This document shows positions 1 through 5,538 of a DNA stretch of 6,048 nt, in pieces (within the stretch, counting starts at the first letter, position 1; each line of letters opens with the position of its first letter). The stretch is taken from positions 1-6,048 of the forward strand of contig DPVV01000224.1 in NCBI GenBank assembly GCA_003526525.1, given 5' to 3'. The position numbers and the translations under genes were made by a program. The notes under the pieces were generated by a model that had not been told where the DNA came from, ran no database searches, and worked only from the letters and a program-made list of their open reading frames with translations. This DNA comes from Lachnoclostridium phytofermentans. Its GTDB lineage: Bacteria > Bacillota > Clostridia > Lachnospirales > Lachnospiraceae.

Positions 1-127
1 TAGGATTGTAATAAAAATAGGATTGTAATAAAAATAGAATTGTAATAAAACAGAATCGTAATAAAAACAGCGCAATAGAAATAGAATCGTGATAAAAGCA
101 GAATTGATAAAAATAGAATCGTATATA
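1..127. repeat. Degenerate 17-bp A+T-rich tandem repeat, cut by the window edge
   Basis: About eight head-to-tail copies of a unit close to TAGAATTGTAATAAAAA can be aligned. The first two (1-17 and 18-34) are identical, the next two (35-50 and 51-67) differ by a few bases, and the rest are shortened or diverged (about 14 to 17 bp). Identity decays from left to right, so the array probably continues left of the window. The + strand has stops in every frame here, so it is not part of a + strand gene. The role is unknown: it could be a slippage-generated spacer or an A+T-rich element. Confidence 0.85.
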
Positions 128-193
128 TAGCAAAAAGCATAAGGATACTATCAGATATAACAATTTTATAGAAAGAATATTGCATGTAAAAAG

Positions 194-234
194 CATGGTA
201 TTAAGTCCAAAAGATTTAGTACCATGTTTTTTTT
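194..234 (+). terminator. Rho-independent terminator, probably bidirectional
   Basis: CATGGTATTAA (194-204) pairs with TTAGTACCATG (216-226), an 11-bp stem with one G-T wobble and an 11-nt loop. Eight T follow directly (227-234). On the other strand the stem is followed by C and five T, so it may also stop transcription coming from the right. It probably ends the transcript of a + strand gene located left of the window and insulates the ABC operon. Confidence 0.8.
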
Positions 235-274
235 ATTCACAGAAAAAACACAATATTTTCCACATTTCTTCACA
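233..274 (+). promoter_or_regulatory. Cluster of three DnaA-box-like 9-mers
   Basis: TTATTCACA (233-241) and TTTTCCACA (256-264) both fit the relaxed DnaA-box consensus TTWTNCACA. TTCTTCACA (266-274) has one mismatch to it. All three are in the same orientation within 42 bp and end 5 bp before the -35 element of the operon promoter. The match to consensus is seen in the sequence; binding by DnaA is inferred. Such 9-mers also arise by chance in A+T-rich DNA. Confidence 0.4.
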
Positions 275-279
275 ATAAG

Positions 280-308
280 TTGTTACCATTTACCTGTATC
301 ACTAGAAT
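280..308 (+). promoter_or_regulatory. Sigma-A-type promoter of the ABC operon
   Basis: TTGTTA (280-285, 4 of 6 to TTGACA) and TAGAAT (303-308, 5 of 6 to TATAAT) are separated by exactly 17 bp. Transcription would start near 315, giving a leader of about 50 nt before the TTG start. It lies just after the upstream terminator, as expected for the first promoter of an operon. No other promoter of similar quality was seen before the first gene. Confidence 0.65.
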
Positions 309-350
309 AATGGGTCGGTAAAATTAGGGAGTTTCATGGATTGGATTAAA

Positions 351-356
351 AGGAGG
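351..356 (+). promoter_or_regulatory. Shine-Dalgarno site that supports the TTG start
   Basis: AGGAGG lies 8 nt before the TTG at 365, which is optimal spacing. This decides the start of the ATPase gene, because the encoded N-terminus (MIEVKGLVKKYG) is exactly where this ABC family begins and no in-frame ATG fits. The ATG at 336 is in another frame and stops at 366-368. Confidence 0.85.
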
Positions 357-364
357 AGAAGAAG

Positions 365-1483
365 TTGATTGAAGTAAAAGGTTTGGTGAAGAAGTATGGA
401 AATCATTTGGCTGTTGATCACCTTAGCTTTACAGTAGAACGCGGACAGATATTGGGATTTTTAGGCCCAAACGGAGCTGGTAAGTCTACAACCATGAACA
501 TGATTACAGGCTACATATCAGCCACAGAAGGAACGGTAATTATTAATGGGCACGATATGTATGAAGAACCGGAAGTAGCGAAAAAAAGTATTGGCTATCT
601 ACCAGAACAACCGCCAGTCTATCCCGATATGACTGTTCGAGAATATCTGGAATTTGTAGCAGAACTTAAGAAAGTACCAAAGTCGCAGAGAAAGGCAATG
701 CTTGAAGAAATTATAGTAGGCGTAAGGCTTAAGGAGGTTGAGTTTCGCTTAATTAAACACCTTTCCAAAGGTTATCGCCAAAGAGTCGGTTTTGCACAAG
801 CAATCATTGGTTATCCAGAAGTAATTATCTTAGATGAACCTACGGTAGGTTTAGACCCTATGCAGATTATTGAAGTTCGTGACTTGATTCGTGATCTTGC
901 GAAACAACATACAATTATATTAAGTTCTCACATCCTTTCAGAGATTAGTGCGATTTGTGATACGATTATGATTATAAATCATGGTAAGCTTGTAGTAAGT
1001 GATACACCAGAGATGTTAGCAAAGCATCAGAAAGGTACGAATAATTTATCACTTTCTATAAAGGGTGATAAAAGTACTGTAATAGAGGCTCTTAACTCCT
1101 TAGATGGAATTGAGAAATTGGAAGTGAAGGAAAATGAAGAAACACATCTAATCGAGGTATCCATTGGGCAAAGTCTTGACATGGATATTCGTGAGGAGGT
1201 CTTTTATGCCCTTGCAAAACAGAAGTGCCCAATTTTTGAAATGCATACAACATCGGTAACTCTTGAAGATATCTTCCTGGAGTTAACAAAAGGTGAAGAG
1301 AATAATCTAGAGGAAGAAAAAAAGCAAGAAAAAGATCAGGAAAAAGATCAAGAAAATATACTAGATCAAGAAAGTATACTAGATCAAGAAAATATACTAG
1401 AGCTAGAAAATATACAAGATCAAGAAAATGGCTTAGGAAAAGAGAATGGAGAGGAGGATATAAACGATGATAGCAATTTATAA
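365..1483 (+). CDS. ABC transporter ATP-binding protein, GldA-like, with acidic repeat tail
   Basis: This is the cytoplasmic ATPase of an ABC-2 exporter, powering the permease encoded next to it. Visible motifs are Walker A GPNGAGKST (residues 34-42), Q-loop Gln82, signature LSKGYRQ (133-139, the LSKGY variant usual in this branch), Walker B VIILDEP (153-159) with catalytic Glu158, D-loop GLDP (162-165) and switch His189. All catalytic residues are present. Residues about 225-308 form a C-terminal accessory domain ending in TLEDIFLELT, as is common in ABC-2 ATPases. The last 60 or so residues are unusual: a Glu/Gln/Asp-rich tail with hexapeptide repeats (DQENIL type), which makes the 372-residue protein longer than the usual 300 to 315. 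The start is TTG with a strong Shine-Dalgarno. The 3' end overlaps the permease gene by 17 nt. Family assignment is firm; the transported substrate is unknown. Confidence 0.95.
   Translation: MIEVKGLVKKYGNHLAVDHLSFTVERGQILGFLGPNGAGKSTTMNMITGYISATEGTVIINGHDMYEEPEVAKKSIGYLPEQPPVYPDMTVREYLEFVAELKKVPKSQRKAMLEEIIVGVRLKEVEFRLIKHLSKGYRQRVGFAQAIIGYPEVIILDEPTVGLDPMQIIEVRDLIRDLAKQHTIILSSHILSEISAICDTIMIINHGKLVVSDTPEMLAKHQKGTNNLSLSIKGDKSTVIEALNSLDGIEKLEVKENEETHLIEVSIGQSLDMDIREEVFYALAKQKCPIFEMHTTSVTLEDIFLELTKGEENNLEEEKKQEKDQEKDQENILDQESILDQENILELENIQDQENGLGKENGEEDINDDSNL
1334..1435 (+). repeat. In-frame 18-bp tandem repeats in the ATPase tail
   Basis: Five 18-bp units related to GATCAAGAAAATATACTA lie head to tail (1346-1363, 1364-1381, 1382-1399, 1400-1417, 1418-1435). 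The first and third are identical, the second has one change, and the last two are more diverged. A shorter 12-bp relative precedes them (1334-1345). Each unit encodes six residues such as DQENIL, DQESIL, ELENIQ or DQENGL. Because 18 is a multiple of three, gain or loss of units would change tail length without a frameshift. Confidence 0.9.
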
Positions 1484-2330
1484 AAAAGAGCTTAGAGCTT
1501 ATTTTAATTCCATTATCGGCTATTTATTTATTTCATTCTTTCTATTCTTCATCGGACTTTATTTTTATATAAATAATGTTTATTCCGGATATGCAAATTT
1601 CTCGTATTCTCTTTATGGGATACGTTTTTTCTTTACACTTTTAATTCCGATGATTACGATGCGAATTATGGCAGAAGAAAATCGCCAGAAAACAGATCAA
1701 CTATTATTAACTTCACCAGTTTCCATAGAGAGAATTATATTTGGAAAATATGCTGCAGTTTTAACAATTTTTGCAATTGTAATGGTGATCTCAGGTGTTT
1801 ATCCACTCGTACTTAGTAAGTATGGGGATGTAAATTTAGTTTCCTCCTATGTGGCAATACTTGCTTTCTTTTTTCTGGGTGCGGCTTACCTAGCCATCGG
1901 ATTGTTTATCTCAGCGATGACGGAAAGTCAGGCACTTGCAGCGATTATTACCTTCGCGGTGGTATTGATAACAACGCTTAGCTCTACACTTGGGCAAGTA
2001 CTTCCAACCGATAATTTTACAGCAGTAAAGGTTTTTCTGCTTCTTGTTTTACTACTTGCAATCATCACGTATGTCCTTATGCATAACATAACTTTTACAA
2101 TCTTGATTGGGTTATTAGGAGCCGGGGGTGTTATCGGATTATATTTAATAAAACCAAGTATTTATGATGGCTCCGTGGTAAAATTCTTTGACTGGTTAAC
2201 GATTAGTACAAGATTCGATAGTTTTGTGTTCGAAGTTTTTGATCTATCCTCCATAGTCTATTATCTAAGTATAATAGGAATCTTTGTATTCTTAACGATT
2301 CAAGTGATAAAAAAGAGAAGATGGAGTTAG
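1467..2330 (+). CDS. ABC-2 type permease, GldF-like
   Basis: This is the integral membrane subunit of the exporter, 287 residues. It starts with the short amphipathic stretch MIAIYKKELRAYFNS typical of ABC-2 permeases. Likely membrane segments lie near residues 15-36, 52-68, 95-115, 127-150, 156-176, 186-204, 206-228 and 262-281. After the second comes the cytoplasmic coupling motif MAEENRQKTDQLLLTSPVS (68-86), a GldF/NosY-type hallmark. The LTISTRFDSFVFEVFDL region followed by a last helix and IKKRRWS also matches GldF. The protein is longer than the roughly 240-residue GldF pattern; the hydrophobic pair at 186-228 looks like the extra part. ATG 1467 has AGGAGG at 1452-1457, inside the end of the ATPase gene, so translation is probably coupled. 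The substrate is unknown. Confidence 0.93.
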   Translation: MIAIYKKELRAYFNSIIGYLFISFFLFFIGLYFYINNVYSGYANFSYSLYGIRFFFTLLIPMITMRIMAEENRQKTDQLLLTSPVSIERIIFGKYAAVLTIFAIVMVISGVYPLVLSKYGDVNLVSSYVAILAFFFLGAAYLAIGLFISAMTESQALAAIITFAVVLITTLSSTLGQVLPTDNFTAVKVFLLLVLLLAIITYVLMHNITFTILIGLLGAGGVIGLYLIKPSIYDGSVVKFFDWLTISTRFDSFVFEVFDLSSIVYYLSIIGIFVFLTIQVIKKRRWS

Positions 2331-2345
2331 GAGGGGGAAAACGTC

Positions 2346-3797
2346 ATGAGTGAGAAAAGAGAACATAACTTGGGTAAAAAAATCAAATCCTCCTTTCAGA
2401 GTCGTAAGTTTAAGGGAGGAGCCTATGCAACAATAATTTCTTCGGTTGTAATCGTCATTGTATTGCTAATTAATTTATTTGTTCAGGAGCTTGGTATAAA
2501 AAAGGATTTAACCGCGGATGGCAAGTATTCTCTAACCGAAGAGACAAAAGATTTTATTAAGAATATCAATCATAATATTACGATTTATTATCTAGTAGAA
2601 AGCGGTGGTGAGATCGATGAGTTTAAACGTATCGTCGATAATTATGACAATCTAAATAGTAAGGTATCAGTAAAATATAAAGACCCAGTTCAATATCCGA
2701 AATTTGCTACACAGTATGTGGAGGATGAAATTGGTGCACAGAGCTTTCTTGTTGTAAATGAAGATACCAATGTAGCAAAATATATTCCCTATCAGAACTT
2801 ATTTGATTATGAAATTAACAGTTCGACTTACCAATACGATGTGACAGGGTTAAAGGTGGAAGAGCAGATTGATGCTGCAATTTCATTTGTAACGAATGAA
2901 GATTTACCAACAGTTTATACTCTGACTGGGCATGGGGAGGCTTCCGTAACTTCGTATTTATCTGGTTTGTATAAGGACAATAATATTACAGCAACAGAAT
3001 TCAGTTCTTTAACGGCACAGTCTGTTCCGGAAGATTGTGATGTTTTGCTCATCAATATGCCACAATACGATTTGACAGAAGAAGAGACAGCCTTTCTTAA
3101 GGACTACTTAGCCAAAGGTGGCGATGCAATCTTCTTCGTTGATTATGTCACTAATTCTCTGCCTAATGTAGTAAGTCTTTTAAATTATTACGGGGTAGAT
3201 GTTGTAGATGGTCTTGTCGTTGAAGGAGATTCTCAGTATACGATAAGTAGTAGATATCCGACACTCTTAGTACCAAAAATCTCAAGTCATGAGTTTGTTA
3301 AAAATATTAAGGATAAAAAATACATTGTAGTACCGGTAGGAAGCGGACTTGCAATACGTAATGATTTAAGAGATACGATAGAAACCAATACCATCTTAAA
3401 GACGTCTGACAAAGCATACTCTAAGATTAACGTAAACTCCACTGTAGCGGAAAAAGAGGAAAATGATATTCCAGGTACATTTATTCTCGGGCTTGAAGTA
3501 AAAGAGGCAGTTGGAGAGAAAGAAACAAGAATCGCTGTTTATACCGGTAAAGCATTCCTAGAGGATCAATATTTAAAAACCACCAGCTTTGGTAATGCTG
3601 ACTTAATCATTAACACAATTAATGCGATGTCGGGTCAGGAAAATGCACTATCGATTCGTTCCACCAGCCTAGATGAGCCAATGGTATCTATGAATACAGC
3701 GCAAAAGGATAGAATCGGTCTTGTCACTGTTGTATTACTTCCATTGTTCTTCCTTGCAACTGGCATCACGGTTGTAGTTCGCAGGAGGAGAAAATAG
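2346..3797 (+). CDS. GldG-like ABC transporter auxiliary protein
   Basis: A 483-residue protein anchored at both ends: a basic N-terminus, a membrane helix at about 27-47, a long extracytoplasmic region, a second helix at about 457-477, and a final RRRRK. The order matches the GldG / ABC_transp_aux (PF09822) family: KKDLTADGKYSLTEETKDF after the first helix, TVYTLTGHGEAS (189-200), a glutamine-amidotransferase-like segment with LKDYLAKGGDAIFFVD (251-266), and GNADLIINTINAMSGQENA (416-434) before the last helix. This family pairs with GldA/GldF-type ABC subunits; in Bacteroidetes GldG is needed for gliding and the related secretion machine. No catalytic cysteine triad is evident, so a binding or structural role is more likely than an enzyme. 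It starts 15 nt after the permease stop, with AGGAGG at 2329-2334 followed by more G. The family call is confident; the function here is inferred. Confidence 0.9.
   Translation: MSEKREHNLGKKIKSSFQSRKFKGGAYATIISSVVIVIVLLINLFVQELGIKKDLTADGKYSLTEETKDFIKNINHNITIYYLVESGGEIDEFKRIVDNYDNLNSKVSVKYKDPVQYPKFATQYVEDEIGAQSFLVVNEDTNVAKYIPYQNLFDYEINSSTYQYDVTGLKVEEQIDAAISFVTNEDLPTVYTLTGHGEASVTSYLSGLYKDNNITATEFSSLTAQSVPEDCDVLLINMPQYDLTEEETAFLKDYLAKGGDAIFFVDYVTNSLPNVVSLLNYYGVDVVDGLVVEGDSQYTISSRYPTLLVPKISSHEFVKNIKDKKYIVVPVGSGLAIRNDLRDTIETNTILKTSDKAYSKINVNSTVAEKEENDIPGTFILGLEVKEAVGEKETRIAVYTGKAFLEDQYLKTTSFGNADLIINTINAMSGQENALSIRSTSLDEPMVSMNTAQKDRIGLVTVVLLPLFFLATGITVVVRRRRK
3783..3788 (+). promoter_or_regulatory. 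Shine-Dalgarno site that supports the GTG start
   Basis: AGGAGG lies 8 nt before GTG 3797 but 14 nt before the in-frame ATG at 3803, so GTG is the better start. The stop TAG of the GldG-like gene shares its last G with this GTG (TAGTG), a one-base overlap typical of coupled translation. Confidence 0.75.
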
Positions 3798-5233
3798 TGC
3801 CTATGAATAAGAAAAAGAAGAAAAATACGATTACAATCATTCTTTTACTTTTAGTCCTAATACTCTCAGGGATAGGCTACGGGATGCTAAAGTCGCACAA
3901 TAATAGAGTTGAAAGAGAAAAAGCGGAGAAAGAAGCTGAAGATAATTCAGTAATGTTGAATGATTTCGAGGCAGATAGTATTGTCAATCTAACTGTGACT
4001 TCGAAGGATGAAAACTTTGCCTTTGTAAAAGAAGGGGATACTTGGATATTACAAGGAGAAGAGGATTATCCTCTTAGTCAGTCAAAACTCACCTCAATGG
4101 CAGCAGGAATCGCAAAATTATCAGCAACACGCATGGTGGTAGAAAATCCAGAAGATTTATCCGAATATGGCCTTAATCAACCAAGTATCTTGATAAAAGC
4201 AGTAACGACTGAAGGCAAGGAATATTCGTTACAAATCGGGGATAAACTCCCAACAGACACTGATTATTTTGGAACAACATCAGATGATACCGTATACGTA
4301 ATACCTATGGCCACTAGAACAAAATATGCAGTTACTAAGGAAGAGCTGTTTGATGTGGAAAGTTCTCCATCGATTACCGCAGACAATATTCGAGAAGTTA
4401 AGGTAACAAGTCAATCATATGGTGATTTTCATATGGAATACTATGAAAATAATCCTACTGATTATAGTGGAATGGGGACTTATCCTTGGTTTATGAGAGA
4501 TGGTTATGTAAATCCAATCAATATGGATAATACAATGACAAGTGAAATACTTTCTAACTATACCGTATTTTCTTTTAGTAAAGGAATTGATTATAAGGCA
4601 GAGAATCAGAAAAAGTATGGTCTTACGAACCCTAGGGCAAAGGTTTTTGTACGATACTTATCTACAGAAGGGGAGGAGAAGACCTACACACTCCTAATAG
4701 GAGACACCGATTCCGATGGGAACTACTATGTTTCACCAGAGGGATCGAACCGAACTTATCTAATGCCAAAGGATGCGGTAGAAAAGAAAATTATAATAGA
4801 AGATAAGGACAGTCTTCTAAGCAAATTTACTCATATGATTAATATATCAAATGTTGAGAAGGTGTTATTATCTGCATCCGGAGAGAATAAAGTTTATGAA
4901 ATTAAGCGGACGGATAATACGGATTCGGATGGTAAAACTACCACTACAGAAACCTTCTTTGTTGATGGAGAAGAGGCAGACGAAACCGAGTTTCGATCCA
5001 TCTATCAGCAAATGATTGGTCTTAAGATGGCAGAGCCATTAAAAGAGGCTGTGACGGTAGCAGGAGATTCAGTAGTAACGCTAACCCTTGTAAAGACAGA
5101 TGGTAAGGAATTGATTGTAGAGTATCATCCATATAATGCCGAACGTTATACGGTAACCGTGGATGGAAAAACTAGTGTACTAGCTGATAAGGCAGAGATA
5201 GATGATTTTGTTAAAACAATTCTAAGTAAGTAA
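3797..5233 (+). CDS. Membrane-anchored DUF4340-type protein of the ABC operon
   Basis: A 478-residue protein with a lysine-rich N-terminus, one membrane helix (about 11-30), a charged linker (31-55) and a large extracytoplasmic region. There is no lipobox cysteine, so the helix is probably an uncleaved anchor. The region repeats one pattern: EYGLNQPSILIKAV..GKEYSLQIGD..YFGTTSDDTVYVIP (123-170) resembles KYGLTNPRAKVFVRYL..EKTYTLLIGD..YYVSPEGSNRTYLMP (273-324). Residues 351-478 look like a third, weaker copy (LTLVKTDGKELIVEYHP..YTVTVDGKTSVLA). This matches the DUF4340 family, commonly encoded beside GldG-like proteins and ABC-2 subunits. A mainly beta, binding-type role at the cell surface is plausible, but no activity is known. 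It is the last gene of the operon: only non-coding DNA and candidate terminators follow. If ATG 3803 were used, only two residues would be lost. Confidence 0.85.
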   Translation: MPMNKKKKKNTITIILLLLVLILSGIGYGMLKSHNNRVEREKAEKEAEDNSVMLNDFEADSIVNLTVTSKDENFAFVKEGDTWILQGEEDYPLSQSKLTSMAAGIAKLSATRMVVENPEDLSEYGLNQPSILIKAVTTEGKEYSLQIGDKLPTDTDYFGTTSDDTVYVIPMATRTKYAVTKEELFDVESSPSITADNIREVKVTSQSYGDFHMEYYENNPTDYSGMGTYPWFMRDGYVNPINMDNTMTSEILSNYTVFSFSKGIDYKAENQKKYGLTNPRAKVFVRYLSTEGEEKTYTLLIGDTDSDGNYYVSPEGSNRTYLMPKDAVEKKIIIEDKDSLLSKFTHMINISNVEKVLLSASGENKVYEIKRTDNTDSDGKTTTTETFFVDGEEADETEFRSIYQQMIGLKMAEPLKEAVTVAGDSVVTLTLVKTDGKELIVEYHPYNAERYTVTVDGKTSVLADKAEIDDFVKTILSK

Positions 5234-5332
5234 CATACCTTACTACTTTAGAAATAGGTGCTTCTTAGGCTTTGACTTTTTTCGTGCAACCTTATATCTC
5301 TAGTTGTCTACGTGCTTTTCCTTATACTATAT

Positions 5333-5370
5333 CTGCCTACAACTACTGGGTGCCCCTTGGTTGTGGGCAG
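5333..5370 (+). terminator. Strong hairpin, candidate operon terminator
   Basis: CTGCCTACAAC (5333-5343) pairs with GTTGTGGGCAG (5360-5370), 11 bp with one G-T wobble. Inside, GGG (5348-5350) can pair with CCC (5354-5356). It is by far the most stable hairpin between the operon and rpsF, 100 bases after the last stop. The following TTTGTAT is a poor T-run, so termination here is plausible but not certain; it might instead act with the next hairpin or protect the 3' end of the mRNA. Confidence 0.45.
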
Positions 5371-5375
5371 TTTGT

Positions 5376-5409
5376 ATAGAAAAACAAGATATTTTCTATC
5401 ATGTTTTTT
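5376..5409 (+). terminator. A+T-rich hairpin with T-run, candidate second terminator
   Basis: ATAGAAAA (5376-5383) and TTTTCTAT (5392-5399) form a perfect 8-bp stem with an 8-nt loop. Six T (5404-5409) follow after a 4-nt gap. The stem is weak because it has a single G-C pair. Together with the stronger hairpin just before it, it may form a tandem terminator that separates the ABC operon from rpsF. Confidence 0.35.
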
Positions 5410-5431
5410 AAAGTTTCCTATAAATTGTGGC

Positions 5432-5460
5432 TTGCACAAGCATTTCTATTATGCTATAAT
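5432..5460 (+). promoter_or_regulatory. Strong extended -10 promoter of rpsF-ssb
   Basis: TTGCAC (5432-5437) and a perfect TATAAT (5455-5460) are 17 bp apart, and TG at 5452-5453 gives the extended -10 form TGNTATAAT. Transcription should begin near 5467, leaving a leader of about 70 nt. This is the best promoter in the window, as expected for a ribosomal protein operon. The -35 lies inside the near-perfect dyad GCTTGCACAAGC (5430-5441). Confidence 0.85.
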
Positions 5461-5485
5461 ATCGAATTGTGATATGTATATTAAT

Positions 5486-5525
5486 TCCTTGCTCTCTTAA
5501 AGAAGAGGGCCAGAGACCAAAAGGA
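5486..5525 (+). promoter_or_regulatory. rpsF leader hairpin that could hide the ribosome binding site
   Basis: GCTCTCTT (5491-5498) and AAGAGGGC (5503-5510) form an 8-bp stem (one wobble) with an AAAG loop. TCCTT (5486-5490), directly before it, can pair with AAGGA (5521-5525) of the Shine-Dalgarno site, leaving the 10-nt bulge CAGAGACCAA on the 3' side. The shape, a bulge between a lower stem and an apical hairpin, recalls the S6:S18-binding leader known from many rpsF mRNAs, but the characteristic CCG is absent here. Pairing is seen; regulation is inferred. Confidence 0.4.
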
Positions 5526-5529
5526 GGTG
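5521..5529 (+). promoter_or_regulatory. Shine-Dalgarno site that sets the rpsF start
   Basis: AAGGAGGTG is a near-perfect complement to the 16S rRNA 3' end. The in-frame GTG at 5527-5529 is part of this site and so cannot be its own start. ATG 5539 follows the GGAGG core by 11 nt and gives the typical S6 N-terminus MNKYELSL. Confidence 0.85.
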
Positions 5530-5538
5530 CACGCAACT

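Larger units (their letters stand above)
1..364. other. Gene-free upstream region
   Basis: No supported gene lies here. In order the stretch holds the 17-bp tandem repeats, an unassigned A+T-rich segment (128-190), a hairpin with a T-run that reads as a terminator for a gene off the left edge, three DnaA-box-like 9-mers, a sigma-A-like promoter, and the 5' leader of the ABC operon with a possible 10-codon upstream ORF. I see no tRNA, rRNA or recognisable riboswitch. Confidence 0.7.
5234..5538. other. Intergenic region between the ABC operon and rpsF
   Basis: No gene is supported in this 305-bp stretch. It holds a featureless first 100 bases, a strong hairpin (5333-5370), an A+T-rich hairpin with a T-run (5376-5409), the rpsF promoter (5432-5460) and the rpsF leader. 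An open frame from GTG 5312 to 5500 lacks a Shine-Dalgarno site, crosses both hairpins and the promoter, and is not believed. Confidence 0.7.

Noticed and set aside
1..130. CRISPR array
   Set aside because: The units are only about 17 bp and directly adjacent, with no unique spacers between them.
1..140. Minus-strand frame from ATG at 140-138, open to the left edge, encoding a hydrophobic Phe/Leu/Ile-rich peptide
   Set aside because: No Shine-Dalgarno precedes it, and the lack of stops follows from the T-rich complement of the 17-bp repeats. It could be revisited if the frame proves long to the left.
1..364. Complete replication origin (oriC or plasmid iteron origin)
   Set aside because: There is no dnaA, dnaN, rpmH or plasmid rep gene, the 17-bp repeats have no DnaA-box character, and the neighbouring genes are chromosomal. 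Only the DnaA-box-like cluster is kept as a finding.
1092..1289. Minus-strand open frame of 65 codons inside the ATPase gene
   Set aside because: It lies fully antisense to a clearly conserved ABC ATPase, has no recognisable domain, and has no promoter or Shine-Dalgarno support.
5272..5300. TTGACT followed by TATATC or TATCTC as a promoter after the ABC operon
   Set aside because: The -10 candidates are weak and their spacing is 15 bp for the better one; no gene follows that would need it.
5312..5500. Open frame of 62 codons from a GTG before rpsF
   Set aside because: It has no Shine-Dalgarno site, crosses two hairpins and the strong rpsF promoter, and the product resembles no known family.
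5527..5538. Longer S6 start at GTG 5527
   Set aside because: The GTG is part of the AAGGAGGTG Shine-Dalgarno sequence, and the ATG at 5539 gives the conserved S6 N-terminus.
5467..5538. Standard S6:S18 ribosomal leader motif
   Set aside because: The characteristic CCG is absent from the leader, so I report only a similar shape and not the named element.
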